From Bacteroidota bacterium (GTDB lineage Bacteria; Bacteroidota; Bacteroidia; AKYH767-A; OLB10), in the NCBI GenBank assembly GCA_016717325.1, contig JADKFV010000020.1, positions 1 to 64,000 on the forward strand: a stretch of DNA of 64,000 nt, written 5' to 3'. The number at the start of each line of letters is the position of its first letter. Position 1 is the stretch's first letter. Position numbers and translations under genes: made by a program. Below are positions 1 through 10,181 of this stretch, one piece after another. Below the pieces are notes generated by a model. The model saw nothing but the letters and a program-made list of their open reading frames with translations. It ran no database searches and was not told where the DNA came from.

Positions 1-2320
1 TTGTTTATCAACTTTGGAATATAACTGCTGCTATTATTTGGATCTACTAACGGCATGCCGGCTTCATCGCGTTCAATAGCAGTTAGCTGGAAGCCCTGCG
101 TAACTTTTGAATTGTAATATTCTGAATATCGAGGTACACATCCAAAGTCCATTTTTTAAAACTGTATTTCTTATCAATTCGCACATCAATTTGATAGAAA
201 GGATCTAAACGTAATGCATTGTATTTCGATTTATCGAGAATACCATTCCCCGACAAATCGTAATTTGAAATCAATACAGTTTGCTCAATATTATATGGAG
301 TGTAAGGATTGCCACTGCTTGCACGAAGTTTCAAACCAAGTTCCCAATTACGTTTAAATATTTTACCTGCAGTTATACTCATCATATGCTGTGCATCCCA
401 AGCAGCGGGCACAAACTTTCCGGCAACATTTTCAAATTCGCTTCGCAAAAAAGTATAACTTAATAAGCCATAAAAGTTTTTAAATAATTTTTGCTGGACC
501 AAAAACTCCACACCGTAAGAACGGCCTCTATTATTGAATACAACGGGTGCATTTCCTACCACACCAAAATCGCTGCCTTGATTGGCAATTGAAATAGAAT
601 CATTTATATTGAAAGGGTAATTCAAATAGTTTTTATAAAAACCTTCTACAGTAAATCGCAAATTTCGCTTTGCATCGTACTCCAATCCGGCTACATAATG
701 TATGCAATGTATATACTCGGAGTTTGCATTCGCCAGATTGCCGCTTGTGTTGCGATAACCCATAACGGTGTAAGCCGGCAATTGATGATAGTACCCCACA
801 TTAGCATTAATACTCAAGGCCGGAGTAATGATATAGGATGCTGCAATCCTTGGCGACAACTGATTCAACACATTGCTCATTTCATTATTGAAAGTATTTC
901 CATCGGCACGCAAGCCAAATGATGTCGTCAATTTTTCTTTAAAAAAACCTTTGCTCACTTGCGAAAAAACACTGTACTTAAAAAAAGAAATATCTGAAGT
1001 ATAATTCAAAGTAATATTGTTGGGCAATTGCTGCAATGTTTTTGTATCATATTGTGAGCTTTCGAAACCTGCACCTACATTTATTTTCCAACCGTTTATG
1101 CGCGCAGTATTTTCAATACGCAATTTATTTTCTATTTCATGTGAGTCGTAATCAAATAATTTTCGACCTTTTTCTTCGTCATTATTTTCATATTTATATG
1201 CGGTGTTTTTTAAATGATTTCTGCTAACCACAATCGTTAAATAACTTTGATCACGAAAGTGGCGATATCGCGTACCTAACGTATAATTCCATTGTCCACT
1301 TACCGGAATGGAGTTGAGAATAATTTTTTGCTGATCGGTTTTGTTTGCTTCTAAGTTGAGCGATACTTTATCCAAAGCTCCTATTCCAACAACTTCCAAA
1401 ATATCTTTTTTGCTCAGCTTGTTTTCGTATTTAAATTGCAGATCATCGTACTTTGGCAAAAAAGGCAACTCCAGTGCCTGAAATAAAAACTGCAAATACG
1501 ATCTGCGCCAACCTATTATTAAACCCGAATTTTTTGTGAGCGGAGTTTCGAGGGTTGCAGCTAAATCTGTAGCACCCACAGTAAATGAAACCTGAGGCTT
1601 ATCTTCACGGGCATCCTTATAATCAAATTCTATCACGCTGCTCAAAGCATTGCCACGGTTAGCAGGAAAAGCCCCGGCATAAAAACTTACTTCTTTTATA
1701 AAATCTACATTGAGCATTCCTACCGGTCCACCCGATGCACCTTGTGTGGTAAAATGGTTTATTACAGGCACTTCGATGCCTTCAAGATAAAAGCGGTTTT
1801 CGTTTGGCGAACCACCACGTACTATTAAGTCGTTACGAAAGCTTGGCGATATTTGTATACCCGGCAGCGATTGCATTACGCGTGATATATCACGATTGCC
1901 ACCGGGGTTTCGTTTTATTTCGGCAACTCCTATTGTGCGCAACGATACAGGACTCTCCTCCATTTTTACATAAGCACTTGAAGTAACTTCTATTTCATTT
2001 ATTTCGCTTATACTTTCTTCTATTTCGAGCGTTACAAAAATTGCCTTTGCATTATTTACTTCCACTTCAAATAATATGAACGGCTTATATCCAATGCAAG
2101 ATGTTTTTAAATTGTAAAAACCCGGTTTTAGGTTTGTAAAAACAAATGCTCCCTGTTCATCGGTATTGGCACCTATGGCAGTACCATCAATGGCCACAGC
2201 GCAAAACGGTACCGGTTCTTTGTTCACTTTATTTATCAATTTGCCCTTTATGATTCCATTTTGTGCCGAAACAGAAAATGAGAAAAAACAAAAAATAAGC
2301 GCAAGAAATAATCGATTCAT
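1..2320 (-). CDS. TonB-dependent receptor (3' partial, apparent frameshift near the end)
   Basis: Outer-membrane TonB-dependent receptor that runs off the left edge. The ATG at 2320 is chosen because it opens a clear signal peptide (about residues 1-20, ending in VSAQ); the open frame extends further upstream but without such a signal. A carboxypeptidase-regulatory-like domain (about 24-105) precedes the plug (about 125-235, with RDISRVMQSLPGIQ and IVRGGSPNENRF) and a beta-barrel, the layout of Bacteroidota receptors. The visible frame stops at 83, but reading past about 111 in another frame restores a typical C-terminus (GFQLTAIERDEAGMPL, then SYIPKLINK at the edge). One base seems missing at about 111-113, in an A run on the coding strand. 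Substrate unknown. Confidence 0.88.
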
Positions 2321-2443
2321 AGTTTTTATTTGAATTAGATTTTTGGGAACAAATAATTGGAAACAAAGTTTATTTTTACTGCTGTAAAACCCAAAAATGT
2401 TACACAAATTATAAAACTAAACTCAATCTGATTTATTAAAAAT

Positions 2444-2451
2444 TACTTTTG
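2444..2451 (+). promoter_or_regulatory. -7 promoter element before the EVE-domain gene
   Basis: TACTTTTG matches the Bacteroidota -7 consensus TAnnTTTG, 17 bp before the ATG at 2469. No good TTTG is found 19-21 bp upstream, so only half of the promoter is convincing. Confidence 0.45.
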
Positions 2452-2468
2452 CCAAAAATAAAATCCAT

Positions 2469-2873
2469 ATGAAACATTGGCTGGTAAAGTCCGAACCGTT
2501 TAAATATTCGTTTGCCGATTTGCAACGCGATGGAGAAACATTTTGGGATGGGGTGCGTAATTATGCTGCACGCATTCATCTCAACTCGATGAAAGTGGGC
2601 GATAAAGTAATGTTTTATCACAGTAACGAAGGGCTTGCCGTAATGGGAATTGCCAAGGTGACCAAAGCGGCCTTTCCCGACCCAACTTCCAATGACCCGC
2701 AATGGGTGGCTGTAAATATCGCTCCGGTAAAAGCTTTCAAGCGCCCTGTAGCACTAGCTGAAATAAAAGCACATCCGGCATTACAAAATATTGCACTCGT
2801 GCGCATAGGTCGCCTTTCGGTTATGCCACTCATGAAAGAAGAATTTGAAATAATTGAAGCTTTAGGGAAATAG
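2469..2873 (+). CDS. EVE domain-containing protein (THYN1-like)
   Basis: Small EVE (DUF55) domain protein of 134 residues, the normal length for single-domain members. The family signature is visible: KHWLVKSEP at the N-terminus, WDGVRNYAARIHL around residues 27-39, and KVGDKVMFYHSN around 42-53. EVE domains belong to the PUA-like fold and are thought to bind modified bases in nucleic acid; the exact role of this bacterial THYN1-like form is not known. It converges on gldC with only 7 bp between the stops and has its own -7 element, so it is probably a single-gene transcript. Confidence 0.9.
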   Translation: MKHWLVKSEPFKYSFADLQRDGETFWDGVRNYAARIHLNSMKVGDKVMFYHSNEGLAVMGIAKVTKAAFPDPTSNDPQWVAVNIAPVKAFKRPVALAEIKAHPALQNIALVRIGRLSVMPLMKEEFEIIEALGK

Positions 2874-2880
2874 AAACCGA

Positions 2881-3207
2881 TTAAATGAGTTTCACTTTTT
2901 TTGCAAAAGCAGTACTCATGGTTTTAATTTCAGCAGCACCTTCGCTATCGCCTGTTGCACGCTGATAAGTATCGCCCATACTTTGCAATGTTTCGTAAAT
3001 AAACTGTTGCATTTCTTCCACCATCATTTTATCGGTCCATAAATCGATACGCAAAGTGCCGGGGTCTTTTTCGTCCCACACCGATAGCAGCATAGCCTTT
3101 GCCTTTTTTGTTCCTTCAATTCCCGAGTCGCTTGCACTCCACTCTATATTGCTAGGCATTTGTTCCGCACTAAGCGATATATCAAAATGTATTGATGACT
3201 GTTTCAT
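2881..3207 (-). CDS. gldC: gliding motility protein GldC
   Basis: Cytoplasmic 108-residue GldC, close to the usual family length. The conserved IxWSAxDSGIEG, KAMLLSVWDEKDPGTLRIDLWT and MMVEEMQQFIYETL segments are all present. GldC is one of the accessory Gld proteins of Bacteroidota gliding and T9SS; its biochemical role is unresolved. It lies 198 bp downstream of gldB on the same strand, the usual neighbour. Its presence suggests gliding or at least T9SS capacity, though gldB and gldC also occur in non-gliding relatives. Confidence 0.9.
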   Translation of the reverse strand: MKQSSIHFDISLSAEQMPSNIEWSASDSGIEGTKKAKAMLLSVWDEKDPGTLRIDLWTDKMMVEEMQQFIYETLQSMGDTYQRATGDSEGAAEIKTMSTAFAKKVKLI

Positions 3208-3329
3208 AATTTTTTTTCAAAATATTTTGTGTGCAATAGTACAAAATCATTTAGGTGAGTTAAGCAGAATGCAGATTTTTATTATGATCATGATTAATTA
3301 TGGTTTTCTGTTTTTCGGTTGAATAGATA

Positions 3330-3392
3330 TTGTTCTATTTGCAACGGTTAAAGTATTTTACAAGCACTCATCACAACAATCAAATAGAACAA
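3330..3392. repeat. 12-bp perfect inverted repeat in the gldB-gldC gap
   Basis: TTGTTCTATTTG at 3330-3341 is matched by CAAATAGAACAA at 3381-3392, a perfect 12-bp inverted repeat with a 39-bp spacer. It lies between the gldB stop and the gldC start. It could be a long-loop hairpin or a paired regulator site. The arms are AT-rich, so chance is not excluded. Confidence 0.4.
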
Positions 3393-3405
3393 CGTTCAAA
3401 AAAAA

Positions 3406-4410
3406 TCATGGTTTGTACTTCGACATTTCCAATATCTTTTGAGCATCTTGTTCCATCATAAGTTGTGATAATGTGACAGATTTGTTTTTTTCCATGTATG
3501 CTTTTACAATCTTCCAACCGAAATAAGCACCAAGCTTAGGTGCCGACTCGAGCGCAAACCCGGGACTGTTAGGACCATCGCTCACAAGTTTTATAAATTT
3601 TTTATAATCGTTATCGAACAACAATTTATTTTCTATGAAAGCCGCCCAGTTATCTTTCTCATATTTTTCGGCCCACTTCCACTGTTCTTTAGTATAACCA
3701 ATTTTAATTGCATCGCTTAATTTTGGTGACATCGCATCGGTAAAATATAATTTCTTCCCTTCATAAATCATAAAGTCGAGGCAAACGTTTTTTGTAACAT
3801 CTTGCTCCCACAATTTCTGATACCATGCTCCTATACAATTCACTGCAATATTTTCTTTGTTCAATTTTACGGTAACATATTGTGGAAACTGCAGCGAAGG
3901 ATAAAACTTACAATCGCTGCCCAGATAGAAATCCAAGCCTATTCCAACTATACTATCTGTGGTGATGTTGGCATAATTAAAAGCAGAAATGTAGGTAACA
4001 AAATGTGGCTCCACCTTGCCTGGGAAATAGTATTTATAATGCTTCACAAAATCGAGCAGTTCCCCTTGCATTTCATTTTTATCACTAAACACTTTGTTTA
4101 CTTCGGCATAGATATCTCGAATATCAGCATCGTTTTTAAAGCGGTTCAACTCGCGAATCACAATAGTGTCGTTATTTGCAGGCAAACGTAACATGCGTGA
4201 ACAAAACACATCGAAAAAAATACCGTAATCTATGCGCAATTTCTTGATGGCCATACTATCAATGTTATCAGCATTTAATAAATCGGTCTCAAAGTTTTTG
4301 AAACTCAATTTGGCATCAATATTGGAAACGTCAACCTCCAAAGGGTTGTGTGTGCAAGAGAAAATGCCCGTAAAGCAAAATATGATAAGAAAATATTTTA
4401 TAAGTTTCAT
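3406..4410 (-). CDS. gldB: gliding motility lipoprotein GldB
   Basis: Lipoprotein of 334 residues with a short signal and lipobox (IFSC, about residues 16-19), then the GldB opening EVDVSNIDAKLSFKNFETDL. GldB is a membrane-anchored accessory of the gliding/T9SS apparatus in Flavobacterium johnsoniae, where mutants lose gliding; its biochemical activity is not established. The family is related to a zinc-protease-like fold, but I see no HExxH motif here. Probably co-transcribed with gldC. It diverges from the outer-membrane protein gene that starts at 4489. Confidence 0.87.
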   Translation of the reverse strand: MKLIKYFLIIFCFTGIFSCTHNPLEVDVSNIDAKLSFKNFETDLLNADNIDSMAIKKLRIDYGIFFDVFCSRMLRLPANNDTIVIRELNRFKNDADIRDIYAEVNKVFSDKNEMQGELLDFVKHYKYYFPGKVEPHFVTYISAFNYANITTDSIVGIGLDFYLGSDCKFYPSLQFPQYVTVKLNKENIAVNCIGAWYQKLWEQDVTKNVCLDFMIYEGKKLYFTDAMSPKLSDAIKIGYTKEQWKWAEKYEKDNWAAFIENKLLFDNDYKKFIKLVSDGPNSPGFALESAPKLGAYFGWKIVKAYMEKNKSVTLSQLMMEQDAQKILEMSKYKP

Positions 4411-4488
4411 ATTAAATGTGTAACATTGCAGCCACTTATTTTAATGCAAAAAATCAAAAATTATTTTATAATATAAACAATTAATAAT

Positions 4489-5130
4489 ATGAAAAAAATT
4501 ATTTTATCACTATTCATTTGTGTGTTGGCAAGTCAAACATATGCACAAAAATTCCGCTTTGGATTAACAGCAACTCCACTCATGATTAACTGGCTAAAAT
4601 CTAATACCGACAGCCTCACCAGTGGCGGTATAAAACTTGGGTTTACCTACGGCCTTTCAGCCGAATTTAATTTAACGGACCGTTACTCTGTTGCAACAGG
4701 TTTACATGTTATGTACCGTGGTGGGATACTTGAGCAAGCCGTACCCGATGGACTTGGTGGTGCTGTAACTGCTCATAGCAACATTACTGCTCAATACGTT
4801 GAATTGCCTGTAACCTTAAAAATGAAAACAAATGCAATTGGCATGTTCACTTACTTCGGGCAGTTTGGTCTTGGTTTGGGGTATAATATTAAAGGTAAAA
4901 GCGTTACCGAGTTTGGAACAGTAACTACAACCGATAAAGATTTTAATAAAGAACTGGTAGGCATGCATGTTGCTTTGCATATTGGCTTGGGTGCCGAGTA
5001 TCATATTACAGAGTCGACAGACATTGTTGGCACTATTTATTGGAACAATGGCTTTACCGACATACTTAAAGACAAAGATTACAAAGCGGTAACAAATAAC
5101 ATTGGACTCAGCATTGGTGTCTTGTTTTAA
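4489..5130 (+). CDS. outer-membrane beta-barrel protein
   Basis: Predicted 213-residue outer-membrane barrel. Residues 1-20 form a classic signal peptide ending in QTYAQ, followed by alternating hydrophobic strands with aromatic ends (RFGLTATPLMINW, YFGQFGLGLGYNI, GLGAEYHITESTDIVG) and a C-terminal strand finishing in phenylalanine. It resembles the PorT/OMP_b-brl_2 family. A specific PorT assignment cannot be supported from sequence alone. A hairpin terminator follows 26 bp after the stop, so it appears to be transcribed alone. Confidence 0.75.
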   Translation: MKKIILSLFICVLASQTYAQKFRFGLTATPLMINWLKSNTDSLTSGGIKLGFTYGLSAEFNLTDRYSVATGLHVMYRGGILEQAVPDGLGGAVTAHSNITAQYVELPVTLKMKTNAIGMFTYFGQFGLGLGYNIKGKSVTEFGTVTTTDKDFNKELVGMHVALHIGLGAEYHITESTDIVGTIYWNNGFTDILKDKDYKAVTNNIGLSIGVLF

Positions 5131-5156
5131 CATCATAAAAGATATTTAAGTTGCGA

Positions 5157-5189
5157 AACCCGGTTCCATGAATCGGGTTTTATTTTTTT
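5157..5189 (+). terminator. intrinsic terminator after the outer-membrane protein gene
   Basis: AACCCG and CGGGTT arms enclose a short loop and are followed by a T-rich run, 26 bp after the stop at 5130. Confidence 0.7.
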
Positions 5190-5249
5190 ATATGAATAAC
5201 TAAAGTTTATTTTGCAATTGAATTTGCATTGAGTAAAACAAAAGGAAAG

Positions 5250-6923
5250 ATGAAAATAGCACTGGCACAATTGAATTATCATATTGCCAATTTCGAAAGC
5301 AATACAAAAAAAATAATTGATGTAATTAAAAATTGTAAGCGCGATGGTTGCGATTTGGTTGTTTTTTCTGAAATGAATGTTTGCGGATATCCGGCATTGG
5401 ACTTTTTGGAATTTGACGATTTCATTTCTCGTTGTCTCGATAGTGTGCAACATATTGCTGAACATTGTGTTGGAATAGCGGCTATAGTTGGTGGCCCATC
5501 GCGCAATCCTATCCTCGATGGCAAAAATCTTTTTAACTCCGCATTTTTTGTTGCCGATGGCGAGGTGCAACATACGGTTCATAAAGCCCTGTTGCCCACC
5601 TACGATGTATTTGATGAGTACCGATATTTTGAACCTGCCAAAGAATTTAAATGCTTCGATTACAAAGGTTTTAAATTAGCCATTACTGTTTGCGAGGATT
5701 TATGGAACCTCGAAGATGATCCACTTTACACTTATTGCCCTATGGATGAGCTTACAAAAGAACAACCCCATTTGATGATAAATATTGCCGCATCGCCTTT
5801 CAATTATATGCATGCCGAAACCCGCCAACAAATACTGCGAAAAAATGTAACTAAATATGGTGTGCCCTTAATTTATGTGAATCAAGTTGGTGCAAATACC
5901 GATTTGATTTTTGATGGTGGTTCGCTTGTGATGGACAGCTCAGGGAAAAATATATTGAAAACTCAATACTTTGAAGAGGATATAAAATACATAGTATGCG
6001 AAAAAAATGAAGCTTCTATTTCACTGCAACCAACTCACCCACAAAGTGAAATTGCACTCAATGTTTTTAACACCGAAGCTGTTCAGATAGAACGTATACA
6101 TTCATCGTTAATACTTGGCATTCGCGATTATTTTGCCAAGATGGGTTTTAGTAAAGCTGTATTTGGCATGTCGGGCGGAATAGATAGTGCCTTGGTTTAT
6201 TACTTGTCAGTTATGGCATTGGGCAAAGAAAATATTTTGCCGGTGATGATGCCATCGCAGTTTTCGAGTGATGGCAGTGTAAGCGATTCGCAGATGATGA
6301 TAAACAGGCTGGGCACAAAATCACACATTATCCCCATAAAAGAAATATTCGAGCACTATGAAAAAACACTGCAGCCCATTTTTAACAATGCACCATTTAA
6401 TGTAGCCGAAGAAAATATTCAGGCTCGTATACGGGGTACGTTATTAATGGCTATTTCGAACAAGCAAGGTTACATTTTATTAAACACGAGTAACAAAAGT
6501 GAACTGGCAGTTGGCTACGGAACTTTGTATGGTGATATGTGCGGTGGCCTTGCCGTGCTGGGCGATTTGTACAAAACAAAAATATACGAGCTGGCAAAAT
6601 ATATAAACCGCAACGAAGAAATTATTCCTAATAATATAATATACAAAGCCCCTTCAGCTGAACTGAGACCTAATCAAAAGGACAGCGACTCATTGCCGGA
6701 GTACGATGTACTTGATGCGGTGTTGATGCAATACATTGAAAACAGAAAAAGCATTCAGGAAATAATTGCAATGGGCTTTGACGAAGCACTTGTATCGCGC
6801 ATACTACGCATGGTAAACAACAATGAGTATAAGCGTTATCAGTTTGCGCCCGTATTAAGGGTATCGCCACATGCCTTTGGTCTTGGCAGACGTATGCCCT
6901 TGGTGGCTAAATATTTGGGGTAG
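5250..6923 (+). CDS. nadE: glutamine-dependent NAD+ synthetase
   Basis: Converts deamido-NAD+ to NAD+ using ATP and ammonia released from glutamine. The N-terminal nitrilase-like glutaminase domain (about 1-260) shows the Glu (VVFSEMNVCGYP), Lys (HKALLPTYDVFDEYRYF) and Cys (ITVCEDLW, about residue 148) triad. The C-terminal synthetase domain has the SGGIDS P-loop near 306-313 and the NTSNKSE segment. The ATG at 5250 follows an AGGAAAG stretch; an in-frame TTG at 5229 is less likely. Length of about 557 residues suits the fused two-domain form. It lies close to gldB/gldC, a neighbourhood I recall from other Bacteroidota. Confidence 0.95.
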   Translation: MKIALAQLNYHIANFESNTKKIIDVIKNCKRDGCDLVVFSEMNVCGYPALDFLEFDDFISRCLDSVQHIAEHCVGIAAIVGGPSRNPILDGKNLFNSAFFVADGEVQHTVHKALLPTYDVFDEYRYFEPAKEFKCFDYKGFKLAITVCEDLWNLEDDPLYTYCPMDELTKEQPHLMINIAASPFNYMHAETRQQILRKNVTKYGVPLIYVNQVGANTDLIFDGGSLVMDSSGKNILKTQYFEEDIKYIVCEKNEASISLQPTHPQSEIALNVFNTEAVQIERIHSSLILGIRDYFAKMGFSKAVFGMSGGIDSALVYYLSVMALGKENILPVMMPSQFSSDGSVSDSQMMINRLGTKSHIIPIKEIFEHYEKTLQPIFNNAPFNVAEENIQARIRGTLLMAISNKQGYILLNTSNKSELAVGYGTLYGDMCGGLAVLGDLYKTKIYELAKYINRNEEIIPNNIIYKAPSAELRPNQKDSDSLPEYDVLDAVLMQYIENRKSIQEIIAMGFDEALVSRILRMVNNNEYKRYQFAPVLRVSPHAFGLGRRMPLVAKYLG

Positions 6924-7065
6924 GCTTCTGGATTATGATTTACATTGAAAGGGCAAGACAAAATTAATACCCTTTCCCCTGGCCCTGGAATCCTCGGCCT
7001 CCACAACTCTTATTGCTTCTGCATTTAAACCCAAGTCTTTTTTTTTCCCCCAAAAAATAAAAAAT

Positions 7066-7302
7066 TTAAAATGTTCCATCAGCTTCTACCACAAACCCAA
7101 AAACCCTTTGGGTATTTTTCATGAACGATTTCAAAGAATCAACACCGCCAACGAATTCAGGCATCTGTTCGGCAATAATTGAAACTTGACGATAGTGTTC
7201 TAACTTATAAATAAAAAGAAAGTTTTGTTTAGGCATCTTTGCAAATGCGCAGCCAAAAATTAGTATGCTGTATAATATTGTCGGTAAAATATTTATTTTC
7301 AT
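7066..7302 (-). pseudogene. remnant of a TonB C-terminal-domain protein
   Basis: A 78-residue frame with a hydrophobic N-terminus (ILIFGC could be a lipobox). The segment EQMPEFVGGVDSLKSFMKN matches the start of Bacteroidota TonB C-terminal domains (E-x-MPEFPGG). It then jumps to RVFGFVVEADGTF, which corresponds to the later RVxVxFVVExDGT strand. The intervening YPxxAxExGIxG piece and everything after DGT are missing. It looks like an internally deleted and truncated TonB-like gene rather than a working transducer. It is isolated, with no receptor next to it. Confidence 0.5.
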
Positions 7303-7355
7303 TTTAGTATATAAATTTCTTTAACCCTTTTCGTTTAAACATTTAATACTGAATA

Positions 7356-7497
7356 GACTCCAAAAAGCAATTTTTCCACAAAAGCACAAAGACACAAAAT
7401 TTCACTAAGTCGTAACCAAATCATTGTAATGTTTGTGGGTTTTAGTGTTTTCGTGAATTAGTGGCATTTTCCTTTCTAGACTTTTCTGCGAGGACTC
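7356..7497 (+). repeat. 142-bp interspersed inverted-repeat element, copy A
   Basis: Starts GACTCC and ends GGACTC. The interior contains CACAAAGACACAAAATTTCAC, GTTTGTGGGTTTTAGTG and TTAGTGGCATTTT blocks that recur at 11913-12054 (inverted) and 44874-45018. The ends resemble terminal inverted repeats with an internal AAAAG/CTTTT pair. No coding potential. Confidence 0.65.
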
Positions 7498-7523
7498 AAA
7501 ATTAAAACTTGCGACTATCAATT

Positions 7524-8315
7524 TCACCCCTCATCAAACCAACCATGCAATCTTTGCAAATCCCATTTTTGCTTTTCCGTATCGCTTGCATCTATTGCAA
7601 TTCGACCCTCTTTAAAAATCAAAAGTCTGTTGCCAAGCGATACTGCTTCTTTCATATTATGCGTGATGTAAAAAATTGTAACTGGCGAGTTTTGAAATAT
7701 TTTTTGTGTCGTATTAATTACCAACTCTGCCGAGCGTGGGTCGAGTGCTGCTGTGGGTTCGTCCATCATAATTACTTTGCAATCGGCCATTGTTGCCATC
7801 AGTAATGTAAGTGCCTGTCGCTGCCCTCCGCTAAGGTTTCCCATTAATGTATCGAGTCGGTTTGCAAGGGGCAATCCGCTTTCAGATATTACTTCCTGCA
7901 CTTTTTTTCGAAATGCAGTACTTACTCCGGCAAAAATATTCTTACTGGAATGTGTGCGCAATGCGGCAATGCGAAAGTTCTCAATCACACTCAATCCCGT
8001 AACTGTTCCCTGCAAAGGATTTTGAAAAACACGAGTAAACAGCACACTACGTTTATATGCATTCCATTCATGTATGGGTTGGTTATCGATAAATATTTTG
8101 CCACTATCAATTTGTGCCGTACCACTAAGCGCATTAAAAAAAGTAGACTTGCCCGATCCATTTGAGCCAAGCAACACCACAAAACTTTTTGGCAGCACTT
8201 GCAAACTTAATTGCTGCAATGCTTTCACTTCATTGGCTGTGCCTGCATTGTAGGTTACAGATATATTTTCGATATTAATCAATGGCAGGTTTTTTTTTGT
8301 ATGATAATGCAACAA
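7524..8315 (-). CDS. ABC transporter ATP-binding protein (TrpZ-like importer)
   Basis: ATPase of a three-gene importer. Walker A GSNGSGKST is near residue 51, the signature LSGGQRQ near 163, and Walker B IMMDEPTAALD near 182, with a following switch histidine (ITHN). It belongs to the COG1101-like subgroup that pairs with COG4120 permeases and COG2984 binding proteins, the arrangement of the streptococcal tryptophan importer TrpXYZ. The start at 8315 overlaps the permease 3' end by 41 bp, so translation is probably coupled. The substrate here (tryptophan, tyrosine or another small molecule) is inferred only from the family. Confidence 0.85.
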   Translation of the reverse strand: MLHYHTKKNLPLINIENISVTYNAGTANEVKALQQLSLQVLPKSFVVLLGSNGSGKSTFFNALSGTAQIDSGKIFIDNQPIHEWNAYKRSVLFTRVFQNPLQGTVTGLSVIENFRIAALRTHSSKNIFAGVSTAFRKKVQEVISESGLPLANRLDTLMGNLSGGQRQALTLLMATMADCKVIMMDEPTAALDPRSAELVINTTQKIFQNSPVTIFYITHNMKEAVSLGNRLLIFKEGRIAIDASDTEKQKWDLQRLHGWFDEG

Positions 8316-9129
8316 CTGCTAATACAACTGTGGCGGTAATGAGTCGCAAATAATTGGGATTTACATCTTGCGATAAAACAAAAGCAATTAATACACGAAA
8401 TACCAAAGCACCAAAAAAAACAGCCACCAATTTTAAAAATAGCACCTGACTTTTGAAAAATGAAAACAACGATTCGCCAATAATCACACTTCCCAAACCA
8501 ATTATTACAATGCCAATTCCCATATTGAGATCGGCAAATTGCTGGTGCTGTGCTATCATGCTACCACTAAGGGCGGTAAGCGCATTGGATATTGCCAATC
8601 CTTTTATAGTAAGGGCTTTTGTGTTTACTCCATTTGCAGTAAGCATGGTAGAATTAGAACCTAAAGCACGAAGCACAATTCCAAAATCGGAAAGTAGCAG
8701 CCGGTTGATAATAACTACTAAAACCGCTACGTATATAGTCATGGTTATCCAAGTGTTGCTATCACCAAAAATGTTCGACATAAAAAACCCCTCATCGAAA
8801 GGAATATTTGTGCGGCCCATAACGATGAGGTTGACTGAATATAAGGCTGTCATAACAATAATGCCTGCGAGTAAAACATGTACACGCAATACGGTATGGA
8901 TTATACCGGTAATACTGCCGGCAATTGCACCACATATGCACACAGCCGGCAAAATAAAATAAACAGGAATTTGCTGAGCCAACATTACAGCTGTAACTGC
9001 AGCGCCAAGCGTAAATGACCCATCAGTAGTAATATCGGGAAGGTTGAGCACCCGCATCGAAATAAAAATCCCCAAGGCTAACGATGAAAAACATAAACCC
9101 TGAATGATGGCAGAAATGTAAGCCTCCAT
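8275..9129 (-). CDS. ABC transporter permease (TrpY-like, COG4120 type)
   Basis: Integral membrane protein of 284 residues with about eight hydrophobic segments. The motif LNLPDITTDGSFTLGAAV near residues 28-45 is characteristic of this permease family. It forms the channel of the importer with the ATPase downstream and the lipoprotein upstream. Only 6 bp separate it from the binding-protein gene. Confidence 0.85.
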   Translation of the reverse strand: MEAYISAIIQGLCFSSLALGIFISMRVLNLPDITTDGSFTLGAAVTAVMLAQQIPVYFILPAVCICGAIAGSITGIIHTVLRVHVLLAGIIVMTALYSVNLIVMGRTNIPFDEGFFMSNIFGDSNTWITMTIYVAVLVVIINRLLLSDFGIVLRALGSNSTMLTANGVNTKALTIKGLAISNALTALSGSMIAQHQQFADLNMGIGIVIIGLGSVIIGESLFSFFKSQVLFLKLVAVFFGALVFRVLIAFVLSQDVNPNYLRLITATVVLAVVALSYKKKPAID

Positions 9130-9135
9130 AATTCT

Positions 9136-10137
9136 TTATTTTGATACGGTATCAATCACTTCAAATCCTGCGGGAATAATTATTCCATATTGTTCTGCCT
9201 TTTGCTTATTGATTACACGTATGCGCAGTTTCACTTCTTCGGGTTGCAAATTTTTAGTGCTGTTGCTTTTTAAAAAATTTGCAGCCTGCTCTCCCGATTG
9301 AAAACCCCAATGATAAAAATCGGCACCATACGAGGCAACAGCACCGCGACTTACTAATCCTGCCTCACTGGTGAAAATAGGGACATTAGATTTTTCGCAA
9401 CTCTTTGCAATGGTTTCGAACGAAGAAAAAATTACATTATCGGGCAAAGCAAAAAACACATCAATACCTTTTGAAAGTAATGCTTCGGTAACTATTTTCG
9501 AATCGGCCGAGCTATTTACAGGTAAACTGAGCAGCGCTATGTTGTTATTGGCACATGCTTTTTTTACAACTTCTAATGCATCTTGCGATTGCGTTTCGGC
9601 CTGGTTATAAATCAATCCCAATTTCTTTACATCAGGTTTTAATTGATGTATGATCGAAATGGATGAATCGATGTAGAATAATGTTTCGTAAACTCCAAAC
9701 AGATTTGCAGGTGACTTTCCATCGGCTTTCGTAAGTCCCGCAATATCGGGCCTTGGTGCCACCATCATAAAAATAGGAACATCTTTTGTTTGCTTTACTG
9801 CTGCAATAGTTGCCATGGTAGAATTGGTAGCAATAAATTTTACATTGCCACTTAACATCGACTGGCAAGCCTGAGTAAGCATTGAAATATCGCCCTGTGC
9901 ATTGAGAAACTTGATGTGGACATTACTATCATTTTTAAATCCATTTTGTTGCAATGCATCTACAAAACCATTGCGCGCTTTGGCTAATGTGGCATCTTCA
10001 AAGGCATCTATAAATCCTATTTCGATAAGGGAAACATTTTTTGTTTTTTGATTATTGTTACACGAGCAAAAACATAGCATTGCAATTATTAAAAAAAGTA
10101 ATTGATGTGTTTTATTAAGCCCATGCAAATTTTTCAT
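9136..10137 (-). CDS. ABC transporter substrate-binding lipoprotein (TrpX-like)
   Basis: Binding protein of the COG2984 family, anchored as a lipoprotein. The ATG at 10137 opens a signal sequence with lipobox CFCSC about 30 residues in; an in-frame TTG at 10143 is the alternative. Two periplasmic-binding lobes follow: the first has GFIDAFEDATLAKARNGF and the hinge region FIATNSTMATIAAVKQT. The second contains FFALPDNVIFSSFETI and a late AEQYGIIIPAGFEVI stretch typical of the family. First gene of the importer operon. Confidence 0.85.
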   Translation of the reverse strand: MKNLHGLNKTHQLLFLIIAMLCFCSCNNNQKTKNVSLIEIGFIDAFEDATLAKARNGFVDALQQNGFKNDSNVHIKFLNAQGDISMLTQACQSMLSGNVKFIATNSTMATIAAVKQTKDVPIFMMVAPRPDIAGLTKADGKSPANLFGVYETLFYIDSSISIIHQLKPDVKKLGLIYNQAETQSQDALEVVKKACANNNIALLSLPVNSSADSKIVTEALLSKGIDVFFALPDNVIFSSFETIAKSCEKSNVPIFTSEAGLVSRGAVASYGADFYHWGFQSGEQAANFLKSNSTKNLQPEEVKLRIRVINKQKAEQYGIIIPAGFEVIDTVSK

Positions 10138-10181
10138 AATCAATCTGTGTTATTGTGGAGTGCGTTTACAACAAACAAAAC

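Noticed and set aside
8453..8962. 169-residue frame opposite the ABC permease
   Set aside because: Shadow of the permease gene, with no domain features.
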